Below, piece after piece: positions 1 to 6,430 of a DNA stretch of 8,716 nt. How positions within the stretch are numbered: position 1 is the stretch's first letter; each line of letters opens with the position of its first letter. Made by a program: the position numbers and the translations under genes. This DNA is from Xanthobacteraceae bacterium (GTDB lineage Bacteria; Pseudomonadota; Alphaproteobacteria; Rhizobiales; Xanthobacteraceae). The notes beneath the pieces were generated by a model. The model was given only the letters and a program-made list of their open reading frames with translations, did not search any database and had not been told where the DNA came from. Location: the NCBI GenBank assembly GCA_030648135.1, contig JAUSIF010000162.1, forward strand, positions 1-8,716. Reading direction: 5' to 3'.

Positions 1-1182
1 AGCGACCAGGGTGGCCGCGGCGACGGCGTCCAGATCATGGTCCATCGCGGCTACGCCTATATCGGCCATGGCTTTAGCAACGGCATCACCGTGGTCGACG
101 TGCGCGATCCGAAACGGCCGCAGGCGGTGAATTTTCTCCCCTGCCCGCCCAACACCCGCGCCCTGCATCTTCAGACCCATGACGACCTCTTGCTGGCGGT
201 CAACGGGCCGAGCATGTGGAGATTGCAGGTGAGCGAGAAGGCATATTTTTCGGCGTCGCCGGCCGATCTGCTCAAGGGCCAGGAAACGCAATACACCTCC
301 GGCTTGCGCGTGTACGACATCTCGAAACCGGAAACGCCGCGCGAGATCGCTTTCATGCCCGTCGACGGGCTGGGACCGCACCGAATTTGGTATGTGGGCG
401 GCCGCTACGCCTATGTCTCGATTCATTTCTCCGACTTCACCGATCATGTGCTGGCGATCGTCGACATGGCGGACCCGACGCGGCCGCAAGTGGTGGGCAA
501 ATGGTGGCTGCCGGGCATGTGGTCCGGCGGTGGCGAGACGCCGACCTGGCCCAAGGGCAAGCGCTACGCCCTGCACCACGCCCTGGTCGCCGGTAATCTG
601 GCCTATGGCGCCTGGCGCGACGGCGGCCTGACCGTGCTCGATGTCGGCGACCCGACCCGGCCGAAACTCGTGAGCCACCGCAACTGGGATCCGCCGTTCG
701 GCGGCGGCACCCACTCGCCGCTGCCGCTGCCCGACCGCGATTTGCTGGTGGTCGCGGACGAAGCCAATTTCGCCAATTGCAGTCAGGGCCTGCGCTACAT
801 CTGGGTATTCGACGTGCGTGCGCCCGCCAATCCGGTGAGCATTTCGACCCTGCCGATCCCGGCCGAGGCCGATTATTGCGCCAAGGGCGGAAATTTCGGC
901 GCGCATAATTTGTGGGAGAACCGGCCGGGCGCGTTCCAGAGTTCGCGCTTCATCTTCGCGACCTACCACAATGCAGGCGTGCGGGTTTTCGACATCAACA
1001 ACCCGTTCCAGCCGCGCGAGGTAGGATATTACGTGCCGCCCAATCCGGAACGCATGTTCGATCCGCGTCCCAACCGGCCGCAGGTGATCCAATCCGCCGA
1101 CTGCTTCGTCGACCGCGAGGGCGTGATGTATCTCACCGATTCCAATGCCGGACTCAACATCCTGCAATTCGAGGGCGGCTGA
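1..1182 (+). CDS. LVIVD-repeat beta-propeller protein, 5' end missing
   Basis: The reading frame is open to the first base of the window, so the ATG at 37 is probably internal; the upstream codons read SDQGGRGDGVQI and join smoothly to MVHRGYAYIG. Counted from that ATG, about 381 residues are present. At least six copies of an LVIVD-type strand motif (hydrophobic-x-V-x-D-[VI]-x-x-P-x-x-P) are visible: ITVVDVRDPKRP (17-28), LRVYDISKPETP (90-101), LAIVDMADPTRP (139-150), LTVLDVGDPTRP (198-209), IWVFDVRAPANP (255-266) and VRVFDINNPFQP (315-326), with a final blade-like end near 371-381. This pattern fits a six- or seven-bladed propeller. LVIVD proteins are mostly uncharacterised; export is likely in the family, but any leader lies outside the window. 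An MFS transporter gene follows on the same strand after about 160 bases, so the two may belong to one uptake or catabolic cluster. The ligand or enzymatic role is unknown. Confidence 0.85.
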   Translation, partial: SDQGGRGDGVQIMVHRGYAYIGHGFSNGITVVDVRDPKRPQAVNFLPCPPNTRALHLQTHDDLLLAVNGPSMWRLQVSEKAYFSASPADLLKGQETQYTSGLRVYDISKPETPREIAFMPVDGLGPHRIWYVGGRYAYVSIHFSDFTDHVLAIVDMADPTRPQVVGKWWLPGMWSGGGETPTWPKGKRYALHHALVAGNLAYGAWRDGGLTVLDVGDPTRPKLVSHRNWDPPFGGGTHSPLPLPDRDLLVVADEANFANCSQGLRYIWVFDVRAPANPVSISTLPIPAEADYCAKGGNFGAHNLWENRPGAFQSSRFIFATYHNAGVRVFDINNPFQPREVGYYVPPNPERMFDPRPNRPQVIQSADCFVDREGVMYLTDSNAGLNILQFEGG

Positions 1183-1341
1183 TCGGCCGTGGCGCCGCTC
1201 GATGACGATGTTCGCGCGCCTGGCACGGGCGCCGCAGCGCCGGTCCGGAGCTTGAGTCATATTGATTGACAGGGGATGGCGCGCGCTTCCAGACTAGCCG
1301 CACAGAGAGCCGCCGCAGCGGCCCATAGGGGGGGATCAACC

Positions 1342-2676
1342 GTGGCACAGACAATTGAAGCCTATGTCGGAAAGGCAATGGACGAGGCGAAACTCTCGCC
1401 GATGCATTACAAGGTGATCGCGCTCGTTGCCGCCGGATATTTTTTCGACATCCTCGATCTGATCGTGCTCGGCGCGCTCATCCCGGACATGGTCGCAACC
1501 AAATTCGCGACCGCGCCCGAGGCCGGCTGGATCGGAAGCGCGACGCTCGTCGGCCTCTTCGTCGGTGCCGTCGGTCAGGGCCAGTTCACCGACCGGATCG
1601 GCCGCAAGACCGTCTATCAATTCAACCTTCTGCTCTTCGGCGCCTTTACCATTGCCGGCGCGCTTGCACCGGACGTCTGGACGCTCGCCGCCTGTCGATT
1701 TATCGCGGGCATCGGGCTCGGCGCCGAGCAGCCGCTGACCTTCACCTATGCCGGCGAATATTCGCCCAAACGGATTCGCGGGCGCATCTTGGCCTTCGTT
1801 CACTTCATCGGCGGCGCAATGGTGTGGCCGATCGCGTTTCTCTTCCCGCTCGCCTTCCGTGATGTTATCGGCTGGCGCGGAATCTGGATCGTCATCGGCA
1901 TCGGCGCGCTCATCGTTTTCGTGTTCCGCTTCGCGCTTCCGGAATCGCCGCGCTACCTGTCGACGCATGGCAGGGGCAAGGAAGCGCTCGCTCTTCTCGC
2001 AAGAATGGGCATTCCGGCGCCGAAGGAGCAGCTCACCACCGGCGCCGCGAGCGATACCAAGACCGATCCGTTCATGGTGGTGTTCCGCAACTTTCCCATC
2101 CGCGTGATCGCCGGCATGGTCTGCTTCACCGCCTTCTTCGGCGTCGCGATCGGTCTCGGCGCATGGCTCCCCAACATGATGAACTCGAAAGGGTTCACCA
2201 TCACCAAGTCGCTGCAATACACCTTCCTGATGACGCTGGCGGTGCCTTGCGCGAGCCTGTTCATGATGTACGCGCTCGATAAAATCGGCCGCAAGAAAAC
2301 GTCGATAACGACGTTTATCCTCGCCGGCGTCATGGCCATCGCGTTTGCGAGTGCGCAAAACGATGTGCAGCTGGTGATCGCCGGGTTTGTCATGATCTTC
2401 TTCTACCAGGTCGCCGGCAACGCGATGCAGATCTTCACGTCCGAGGTGTTCCCGACCAACGCGCGGGCGTCGGGCTTCGGCATGGCCTCGGGCGTCGGCC
2501 GGCTGATGACGGCGTGGATCCTCCCGGCCATCCTGTGGATCCAGACCGGCTACGGGCTGATGACAACGTTCGTGTGCATCGCGATCGTTCTCTTGATCGC
2601 GGCTGCCTCGGTCACGCAGCTCGGCCCGGAAGCCAAGCAAAAGGGACTGGACGAGGTCGCGGCGCCGACGGGCTGA
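1342..2676 (+). CDS. MFS transporter, proton symporter of sugar/aromatic-acid type
   Basis: This is an inner-membrane secondary transporter of about 444 residues with the usual 12-helix MFS pattern. Family signatures seen: GQFTDRIGRKT in the loop after helix 2 (80-90), RFIAGIGLGAEQP (119-131), PESPRYL before the central loop (200-206), the repeated motif DKIGRKK (313-319) and EVFPTNARASGFG (368-380). Helix 1 carries two acidic residues (FDILDL, D36 and D39), as in aromatic-acid/proton symporters such as PcaK, so an organic-acid substrate is a reasonable inference but not proven. I chose the GTG at 1342 because a purine-rich AGGGGGGGA lies about 6 bases before it and the cytosolic N-terminus then has normal length; an in-frame ATG at 1276 would add 22 low-complexity residues. 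It follows the LVIVD gene on the same strand and is followed by a strong hairpin at 2683-2712. Confidence 0.93.
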   Translation: MAQTIEAYVGKAMDEAKLSPMHYKVIALVAAGYFFDILDLIVLGALIPDMVATKFATAPEAGWIGSATLVGLFVGAVGQGQFTDRIGRKTVYQFNLLLFGAFTIAGALAPDVWTLAACRFIAGIGLGAEQPLTFTYAGEYSPKRIRGRILAFVHFIGGAMVWPIAFLFPLAFRDVIGWRGIWIVIGIGALIVFVFRFALPESPRYLSTHGRGKEALALLARMGIPAPKEQLTTGAASDTKTDPFMVVFRNFPIRVIAGMVCFTAFFGVAIGLGAWLPNMMNSKGFTITKSLQYTFLMTLAVPCASLFMMYALDKIGRKKTSITTFILAGVMAIAFASAQNDVQLVIAGFVMIFFYQVAGNAMQIFTSEVFPTNARASGFGMASGVGRLMTAWILPAILWIQTGYGLMTTFVCIAIVLLIAAASVTQLGPEAKQKGLDEVAAPTG

Positions 2677-2682
2677 AAACAG

Positions 2683-2712
2683 CGCCGCCCCTCAGCGCAA
2701 TGAGGGGCGGCG
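2683..2712 (+). terminator. Strong hairpin after the MFS gene, probable terminator
   Basis: A perfect 12-bp stem (2683-2694 pairing with 2701-2712, core CCGCCCCTCA) closes a 6-base loop, 7 bases after the MFS stop codon. The position suggests transcription termination. The T-run on the + strand is poor (CTTTATT only about 20 bases downstream), so it may instead act as an mRNA-stabilising 3' end or need Rho. Confidence 0.55.
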
Positions 2713-2870
2713 GCCCTGCCTGTAGAAAACTTTATTCTCTGGATTTGCGGTAGTTTCGGCCGCACGGCCACGCCAGAATCCATGCGCGAAATCTTGGGCG
2801 CAGACGCGGGTTGCGATTTTCGCATTCCTGTGTCCGAAATCCCAAGTATCCCAAGTATGAGGTCGATGGG

Positions 2871-3800
2871 ATGAGCCCTGCCATCCAGATCCGCATGGGC
2901 GGCTACGGCCCCGCCAGCACATCTTTCAGCCGCGCGCTGAAGCTGATCGGCGATCGTCTGGCCGCCGAGTTCGGCGGTGAGGTCGACGTCAAGTACGTGT
3001 GGAACATCATGGATCTCGGCTACCGCGCCGAGGACATCCTCTGGCTGGTCGAGCATGGACTGCTGACGCTCGGCTACCAATCGAGCAGCTATCTCACCGA
3101 CCGCATCCCCGAATTGGGTATCCTCGATCTCCCCTTTCTGTTCGAAGAGAACGGCGAGGCCCGCGCCGCGATGGATGGCGAGCTTGGAAAAATCCTCGCG
3201 CGCAAGCTCGAGGAGCGCGTGAACTATCGCATTCTCGGCTACTTCGAAAACGGATTTCGCCACCTCTCGAACCGCCTGCGTCCGGTCCGCACGCCGGCGG
3301 ATCTCGCCGGCATGCGCATCCGCGTGCTGCCGAGCAAAGTCCATGTAAAGACATTCGAGCTCTTGGGCGCGATCCCCTTGCGCATGGATCTGACCGAGGC
3401 GATCGCGGCGATCAAGGCCGGCAGCATCGATGCGCAGGAAAACCCCTTCGCCAACACCGTGACCTACGGCGTGCACAAGTTTCACCCGTTCCATACCCTG
3501 AGCAAGCATTTCTATATCTCGCGGCCCATATTTCTATTCCGCTCGGCCTTCGACGCCTGGCCGCAACGCTTGCAGCAGGCCATGCGCGAGGCGGTGACGG
3601 CGGCGGTGCTGTTGCAGCGGGAGCTTGCCGGAGTGGAAGAGGAAGCGGCGCGCGCCGCGATCAAGGCCGAAGGCGGCGAGATCATCGAGCTCACCGCCGC
3701 AGAGCACGACGCCTTCGCCGCGGCCGTGCAGCCGATCTACGCCGACGCGCGGCAGTTCTATTCGCCGGAAATTCTAAAGCTCGCGCCGCGCCTGATCTGA
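2871..3800 (+). CDS. TRAP-type substrate-binding protein (DctP family) without signal peptide
   Basis: The 309-residue product has the DctP fold signatures: the conserved arginine that binds the ligand carboxylate in LAGMRIRVLPS (R151), the GSIDAQENP motif (185-192), and a C-terminal helix region ending FYSPEILKLA. In this family such proteins normally deliver organic acids, especially dicarboxylates and sugar acids, to a DctQ/DctM membrane pair from the periplasm. Here the protein begins directly with the mature-like SPAIQIRMGGYGP strand and has no hydrophobic leader. The ATG at 2871 has a GAGG 8 bases upstream; a TTG at 2811 in the same frame would add 20 polar residues, still not a signal peptide, and the frame back to the stop at 2751 encodes nothing hydrophobic. 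No dctQ or dctM gene is adjacent in the window. It may be a cytoplasmic binding protein or a gene that lost its leader. It converges on the L,D-transpeptidase gene with only 31 bases between the stops. Confidence 0.88.
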   Translation: MSPAIQIRMGGYGPASTSFSRALKLIGDRLAAEFGGEVDVKYVWNIMDLGYRAEDILWLVEHGLLTLGYQSSSYLTDRIPELGILDLPFLFEENGEARAAMDGELGKILARKLEERVNYRILGYFENGFRHLSNRLRPVRTPADLAGMRIRVLPSKVHVKTFELLGAIPLRMDLTEAIAAIKAGSIDAQENPFANTVTYGVHKFHPFHTLSKHFYISRPIFLFRSAFDAWPQRLQQAMREAVTAAVLLQRELAGVEEEAARAAIKAEGGEIIELTAAEHDAFAAAVQPIYADARQFYSPEILKLAPRLI

Positions 3801-3831
3801 ACGCGGCAAGCTCGCGCCTATTGACGGAGTG

Positions 3832-5124
3832 TCAGCCGCGCGTGGTGGCGACCGGCGCGATCCCCAGGCCGTCGTTGTCATAGACGTCGTCGCGGAACTG
3901 CACCACGCCGTCCGGGTTGGCCCAGGCGGTGATATAGACCCAATAAACCGGAACCGGCTTGGCGAGCTTGGCATCGACGCGCTCGCCGCTCTTGGTGACG
4001 CCGTCGATGTGCGTGCGCGGCCAGTTCGCCGTGTCCTTCAGGAGCCAGACCACGAACTCGCGGACGTTCTGGATGCGCACGCAGCCGGAGGAATGGAAGC
4101 GGAAGTCCTCGCCGAACAGATTCTTCGAGGGCGTGTCGTGCATATAGACCGCATGCGGATTCGGCATATTGACCCGGATCGTACCCATCGAATTCAGCTC
4201 GCCCGGATCCTGCCGGAACATGTAGTTCACCGCCTCGTCCGACTGCCAATTGACCAAATTAGCGGTGATCTCGCGCCCGCGCTGGTCGTAGATGCGGATC
4301 TTGTTCTTGGCGAGATATTCCGGCTCCGTCTGCATCTTCGGGATCAGGTCCTTCTGGATGATGCTGACCGGCACCGTCCAGAACGGATTGAAATTGACCT
4401 CGACGATCTTGGCCTGCAGCACCGGCGAGGGCCGGTCGGGCTTGCCGACGATGGTGGTATGGCGCAGCACCGCGGTGCCGTTCTCGACCGCTTCCAGATG
4501 CGCCGCCGGAATGTTCACCACCGCATAGCGGTCGCCGAGAAAGCCGGACATCGAGCGCACGCGCACGACATTGGTCTCGAGCTGTTTCAACCGCAAATCA
4601 GCCGGCACGTTCATCGCGGCGATAGTCGACTCGCGCAGGACGCCGTCGGCGGAAATTCCGTTGCGGGCCTGGAAGCGCTTCACCGACGCCTCGACATAGG
4701 AATCGAAGATGTCGGTGACGCCGGCGGACTTGGCGAGATCGCCGGATGCGATCAACCGCAGGCGCAGGGTGACGACGTTGGAATGGCGCACGCCGACGCG
4801 CAGCCGCTCGCCCGCCTGCACCGTCCGCCAGCCGCCACCCTGAACGATGGCTTTATATTGCTGGATGGCGCGATCGAGCGACTGCACCGTGGTGGCGGTG
4901 AGCGTCGCATAGCGCGGGCTCGGCATGGTGATGGTGCGCGAGGCGGAATCGAAGCCCTGGCTCCATTCGGCGCCATGGCCGAAGCCGGCAACGCCCGGAC
5001 GATCCTGGGCGCGGGCAAAACCGCCCGGCAGGAACGACGCGGTGGCCGCGGCGGCGGCGCCGGCGAGCTGGCGCAACACTTTCCGGCGCGACGGACCCAT
5101 CGGCTGTTTTGGCTTGTGCGACAC
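3832..5124 (-). CDS. Tat-exported L,D-transpeptidase (YkuD domain, PG-binding domain)
   Basis: This predicted periplasmic enzyme cross-links peptidoglycan stem peptides (3-3 links) or attaches proteins to them. The 430-residue product starts with a twin-arginine leader (SRRKVL at 12-17, then a hydrophobic stretch, cleavage probably after ARA near 39). A peptidoglycan-binding-like segment lies at about 115-172 (VKRFQARNGISADGV). The YkuD catalytic domain spans roughly 198-355, with H329 in MHDTP and the FHSSGC motif carrying H344 and the nucleophile C348, so the active site appears intact. It is shorter than E. coli LdtD/YcbB (about 615 residues) and lacks that protein's long N-terminal part. 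The start is the GTG at 5124, with AAGGA 8 bases upstream (complement of 5133-5137); an ATG at codon 9 is an alternative. The LdtR-type regulator at 7645-8157 is a plausible controller, because Liberibacter LdtR regulates a neighbouring L,D-transpeptidase gene (ldtP). Confidence 0.94.
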   Translation of the reverse strand: MSHKPKQPMGPSRRKVLRQLAGAAAAATASFLPGGFARAQDRPGVAGFGHGAEWSQGFDSASRTITMPSPRYATLTATTVQSLDRAIQQYKAIVQGGGWRTVQAGERLRVGVRHSNVVTLRLRLIASGDLAKSAGVTDIFDSYVEASVKRFQARNGISADGVLRESTIAAMNVPADLRLKQLETNVVRVRSMSGFLGDRYAVVNIPAAHLEAVENGTAVLRHTTIVGKPDRPSPVLQAKIVEVNFNPFWTVPVSIIQKDLIPKMQTEPEYLAKNKIRIYDQRGREITANLVNWQSDEAVNYMFRQDPGELNSMGTIRVNMPNPHAVYMHDTPSKNLFGEDFRFHSSGCVRIQNVREFVVWLLKDTANWPRTHIDGVTKSGERVDAKLAKPVPVYWVYITAWANPDGVVQFRDDVYDNDGLGIAPVATTRG

Positions 5125-5169
5125 GTCCTCTATCCTTCAGCCCGATCCCGCGCTCCGCGATCCTGGTGA

Positions 5170-5194
5170 ATCGGACCGCTGCAAACCCCGTTCC
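5170..5194 (-). promoter_or_regulatory. Possible EcfG-type (general stress) promoter of the transpeptidase gene
   Basis: On the - strand GGAAC (complement of 5190-5194) is followed after 16 bases by CGAT (complement of 5170-5173), about 45 bases before the GTG start. The alphaproteobacterial EcfG consensus is GGAAC-N16/17-CGTT, so there is one mismatch in the -10 part. Such a short motif can occur by chance. Confidence 0.22.
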
Positions 5195-5210
5195 GAACCG
5201 GGTATCACGA

Positions 5211-5222
5211 GCTTGGTCAAGC
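5211..5222. promoter_or_regulatory. Dyad GCTTG-GT-CAAGC upstream of the transpeptidase gene
   Basis: A perfect 5-2-5 inverted repeat sits 87-98 bases before the transpeptidase start. Its size fits a regulator operator such as that of a MarR dimer. Nothing in the window proves that it is bound. Confidence 0.25.
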
Positions 5223-5279
5223 AACAACGCGGCGAGACTGTGACACGGCACGTCTTGTCATCATTCTGGTCGAAGCCGA

Positions 5280-5375
5280 CGCAAGTCGGGCTCGCCCGAC
5301 TTGCGAATTAGAGAGCCGAACTCGCGCAAGCGCGAGTTCGGATGGGCCGAGGGCCGGAATCCATAACCCCTGGCT
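5280..5375. repeat. Double-hairpin palindromic intergenic repeat
   Basis: Two perfect 11-bp stems with 4-base loops stand side by side: CGCAAGTCGGG/CCCGACTTGCG (5280-5290 with 5295-5305) and CCGAACTCGCG/CGCGAGTTCGG (5316-5326 with 5331-5341). Just after them comes CCGGAATCCATAACCCC, the complement of the GGGGTTATGGATTCCGG string that I recognise from dispersed repeats of Bradyrhizobium-type genomes. The arrangement is typical of REP/BIME-like elements. Neither stem has a T-run, so they are not simple terminators. Confidence 0.6.
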
Positions 5376-5636
5376 CAAGTTTCACCTGACGCCGTTATTT
5401 TGTTGCGGGGGCTCGCAACCAACTTTGTTTGCTGTTTACTGCACGGACTTTGCGCCCGCTATCCGCTAGCAAGCGGTCTTCTCACTACACCCTGGTTTGA
5501 GTCAGCTGAGTGCCATAATCGAACATTGCGATCCCGTGTTTTGCAATACGCGTTGGAATAATAACGTCAACCGCTCCGAGGGAGATCGCAAACCGTGGTG
5601 ACGAGCATCAACCTAAAAACTGCGCGCCAATCCATG
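5376..5636. other. Non-coding stretch with small hairpins, function unknown
   Basis: No convincing gene lies here. Short stems occur at GTTGCG...CGCAAC (near 5403-5420) and CCGCT-AGCA-AGCGG (near 5464-5477). A GTG at 5595, preceded by GAGGGAGA, opens a 38-codon frame ending at 5711, but it reads straight through the terminator hairpin and resembles nothing I recognise. The stretch is less GC-rich than its surroundings in parts. It could be an unrecognised small RNA, a decayed element, or inert spacer. Confidence 0.4.
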
Positions 5637-5667
5637 AAAAAAAGCCCGGCGCAAGCGCCGGGCTTTT
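5637..5667 (-). terminator. Intrinsic terminator of the DUF1236 gene
   Basis: Read on the - strand, a 12-bp stem (5656-5667 with 5640-5651, core GCCCGGCG) with a 4-base CTTG loop ends in an uninterrupted run of seven T (complement of 5637-5643), partly shared with the stem. It lies 33 bases beyond the DUF1236 stop codon and is a canonical Rho-independent terminator. Confidence 0.9.
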
Positions 5668-5700
5668 CCAATCAGAACGCGTCGAACCCGTCGCGATCGA

Positions 5701-6108
5701 TTACTCAATGATCTGCACGATGCGGTGCGTGCGCGGATCGACCAGCACGGTCCGGTTGTTGACCACGGTATAGCGGTATTCCTTCACGCCGTATTCGGCT
5801 GGCACTTCATAATAGGTGACGCCAGTCGAAGGCAGCTCCTCACCGATCGCTACATTCCGGTTATAGCTATAGGAGGACCTTCTTTCCTGCGTGACGTAAG
5901 TGCGGAAGCGCGGGCGGGACTCGTCAGAGATACCGCCGAGGATGAAACCCCCGACACCGCCGACTACGGCGCCCACGGGGCCGCCGACAATCGCGCCGCC
6001 GACAGCACCACCCACGGCACCGGTAGTTGCCCCACTCTGGGCATTTGCTGCGAAAGGAATCGCCAATGCGGCGACGACAGCACCCGCCATTAATATGTGA
6101 TTTTTCAT
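5701..6108 (-). CDS. Small exported glycine-zipper protein with DUF1236 domain
   Basis: The 135-residue product begins with a Sec signal peptide (MKNHILMAGAVVAALAIPFA, cleavage probably after ANA at 23). Next comes a glycine-rich segment with GG/GxxxG spacing (27-60), which in related envelope proteins packs as a membrane-associated glycine zipper. The C-terminal part (about 65-135, ending YRYTVVNNRTVLVDPRTHRI and VQIIE) matches the DUF1236 pattern, a domain of unknown function common in Bradyrhizobium relatives. The ATG at 6108 is preceded by AGGAG with 6-base spacing, which is why the longer frame from 6138 is not used. It appears to be monocistronic: its own terminator follows, and a dyad-rich leader lies upstream. 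A periplasmic or outer-membrane-associated envelope role is inferred only. Confidence 0.85.
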   Translation of the reverse strand: MKNHILMAGAVVAALAIPFAANAQSGATTGAVGGAVGGAIVGGPVGAVVGGVGGFILGGISDESRPRFRTYVTQERRSSYSYNRNVAIGEELPSTGVTYYEVPAEYGVKEYRYTVVNNRTVLVDPRTHRIVQIIE

Positions 6109-6130
6109 TATGCACTCCTGCATGATAACT

Positions 6131-6168
6131 GACGGCATTCATACCGTCGTGGCTCATTCAATTGAATG
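6131..6168. promoter_or_regulatory. Two dyads upstream of the DUF1236 gene, possible operator
   Basis: CATTCAATTGAATG (6155-6168) is a perfect 14-bp palindrome 47 bases before the ATG. A second dyad, GACGG-N8-CCGTC (6131-6148), with matching inner AT...AT, lies 23 bases before the ATG. Their sizes and positions suggest regulator binding sites or a structured leader. A GGAAC-N16-CATT pair (complement of 6200-6204 and 6180-6183), one mismatch from an EcfG promoter, is just upstream. Confidence 0.4.
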
Positions 6169-6227
6169 GGCAGGATATCAATGCGGGCGGACTGTTATAG
6201 TTCCAGAAATATATCCAGTCGCGTCGC

Positions 6228-6323
6228 CGGTCAGCTGTGCAGCCAGCTAACTTCGGGCTAGCGATCAACCTCAAGACTGCTAAGGCGCCAAGCCTTGAAA
6301 TTCATCCGCGGATAGCGTGTCTC
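6228..6323 (+). pseudogene. Remnant of the C-terminus of an ABC_sub_bind family protein
   Basis: The + strand frame through 6237 reads AVQPANFGLAINLKTAKAPS and then LEIHPRIA. This resembles the conserved C-terminal signature of ABC transporter substrate-binding proteins of the ABC_sub_bind (PF04392) type, which as I recall it reads roughly V-x-x-P-T-K-F-E-L-x-INLKTAKALGL-x-IPP-x-LLA. Only about 30 residues are recognisable: the expected LGL and PP are changed to PSL and HP, the frame then departs from the family, and no upstream body of the gene is present. It is best read as a decayed fragment in the gap between the hydrolase and DUF1236 genes. The identification rests on memory of the family signature, not on an alignment. 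Confidence 0.55.
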
Positions 6324-6430
6324 TTCAGTGTCAGAAGCAGACCTGCGGCAGCGGCCAGATTGGAATTCAATATCAGCGGGCCCTCAACGTCGATGGCCCC
6401 AGGATTTGTCAAAAGGCGAGAGCTGTTTGG

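Noticed and set aside
1228..1322. Small GC stems (GGCGC-CGCA-GCGCC, GCCGC-CGCA-GCGGC) between the LVIVD and MFS genes
   Set aside because: They have only 5-bp stems and no T-run in very GC-rich DNA, so they are expected by chance.
1336..2640. 434-codon open frame on the - strand opposite the MFS gene
   Set aside because: The product is rich in Arg, Glu, His and Asp with no domain pattern, a typical antisense shadow of a GC-rich membrane-protein gene.
2841..2858. Tandem duplication CCCAAGTAT x2 just before the TRAP gene
   Set aside because: Two copies of a 9-base unit can arise by slippage. It does not create a leader or a plausible regulatory site.
3829..5169. 446-codon + strand frame opposite the L,D-transpeptidase gene
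   Set aside because: It mirrors the transpeptidase gene and has low-complexity composition. The - strand product has a Tat leader and an intact YkuD motif.
5595..5711. 38-codon + strand frame with GTG start and GAGGGAGA upstream
   Set aside because: It runs through the intrinsic terminator hairpin and into the DUF1236 gene, and has no recognised relative. Too weak to call a gene.
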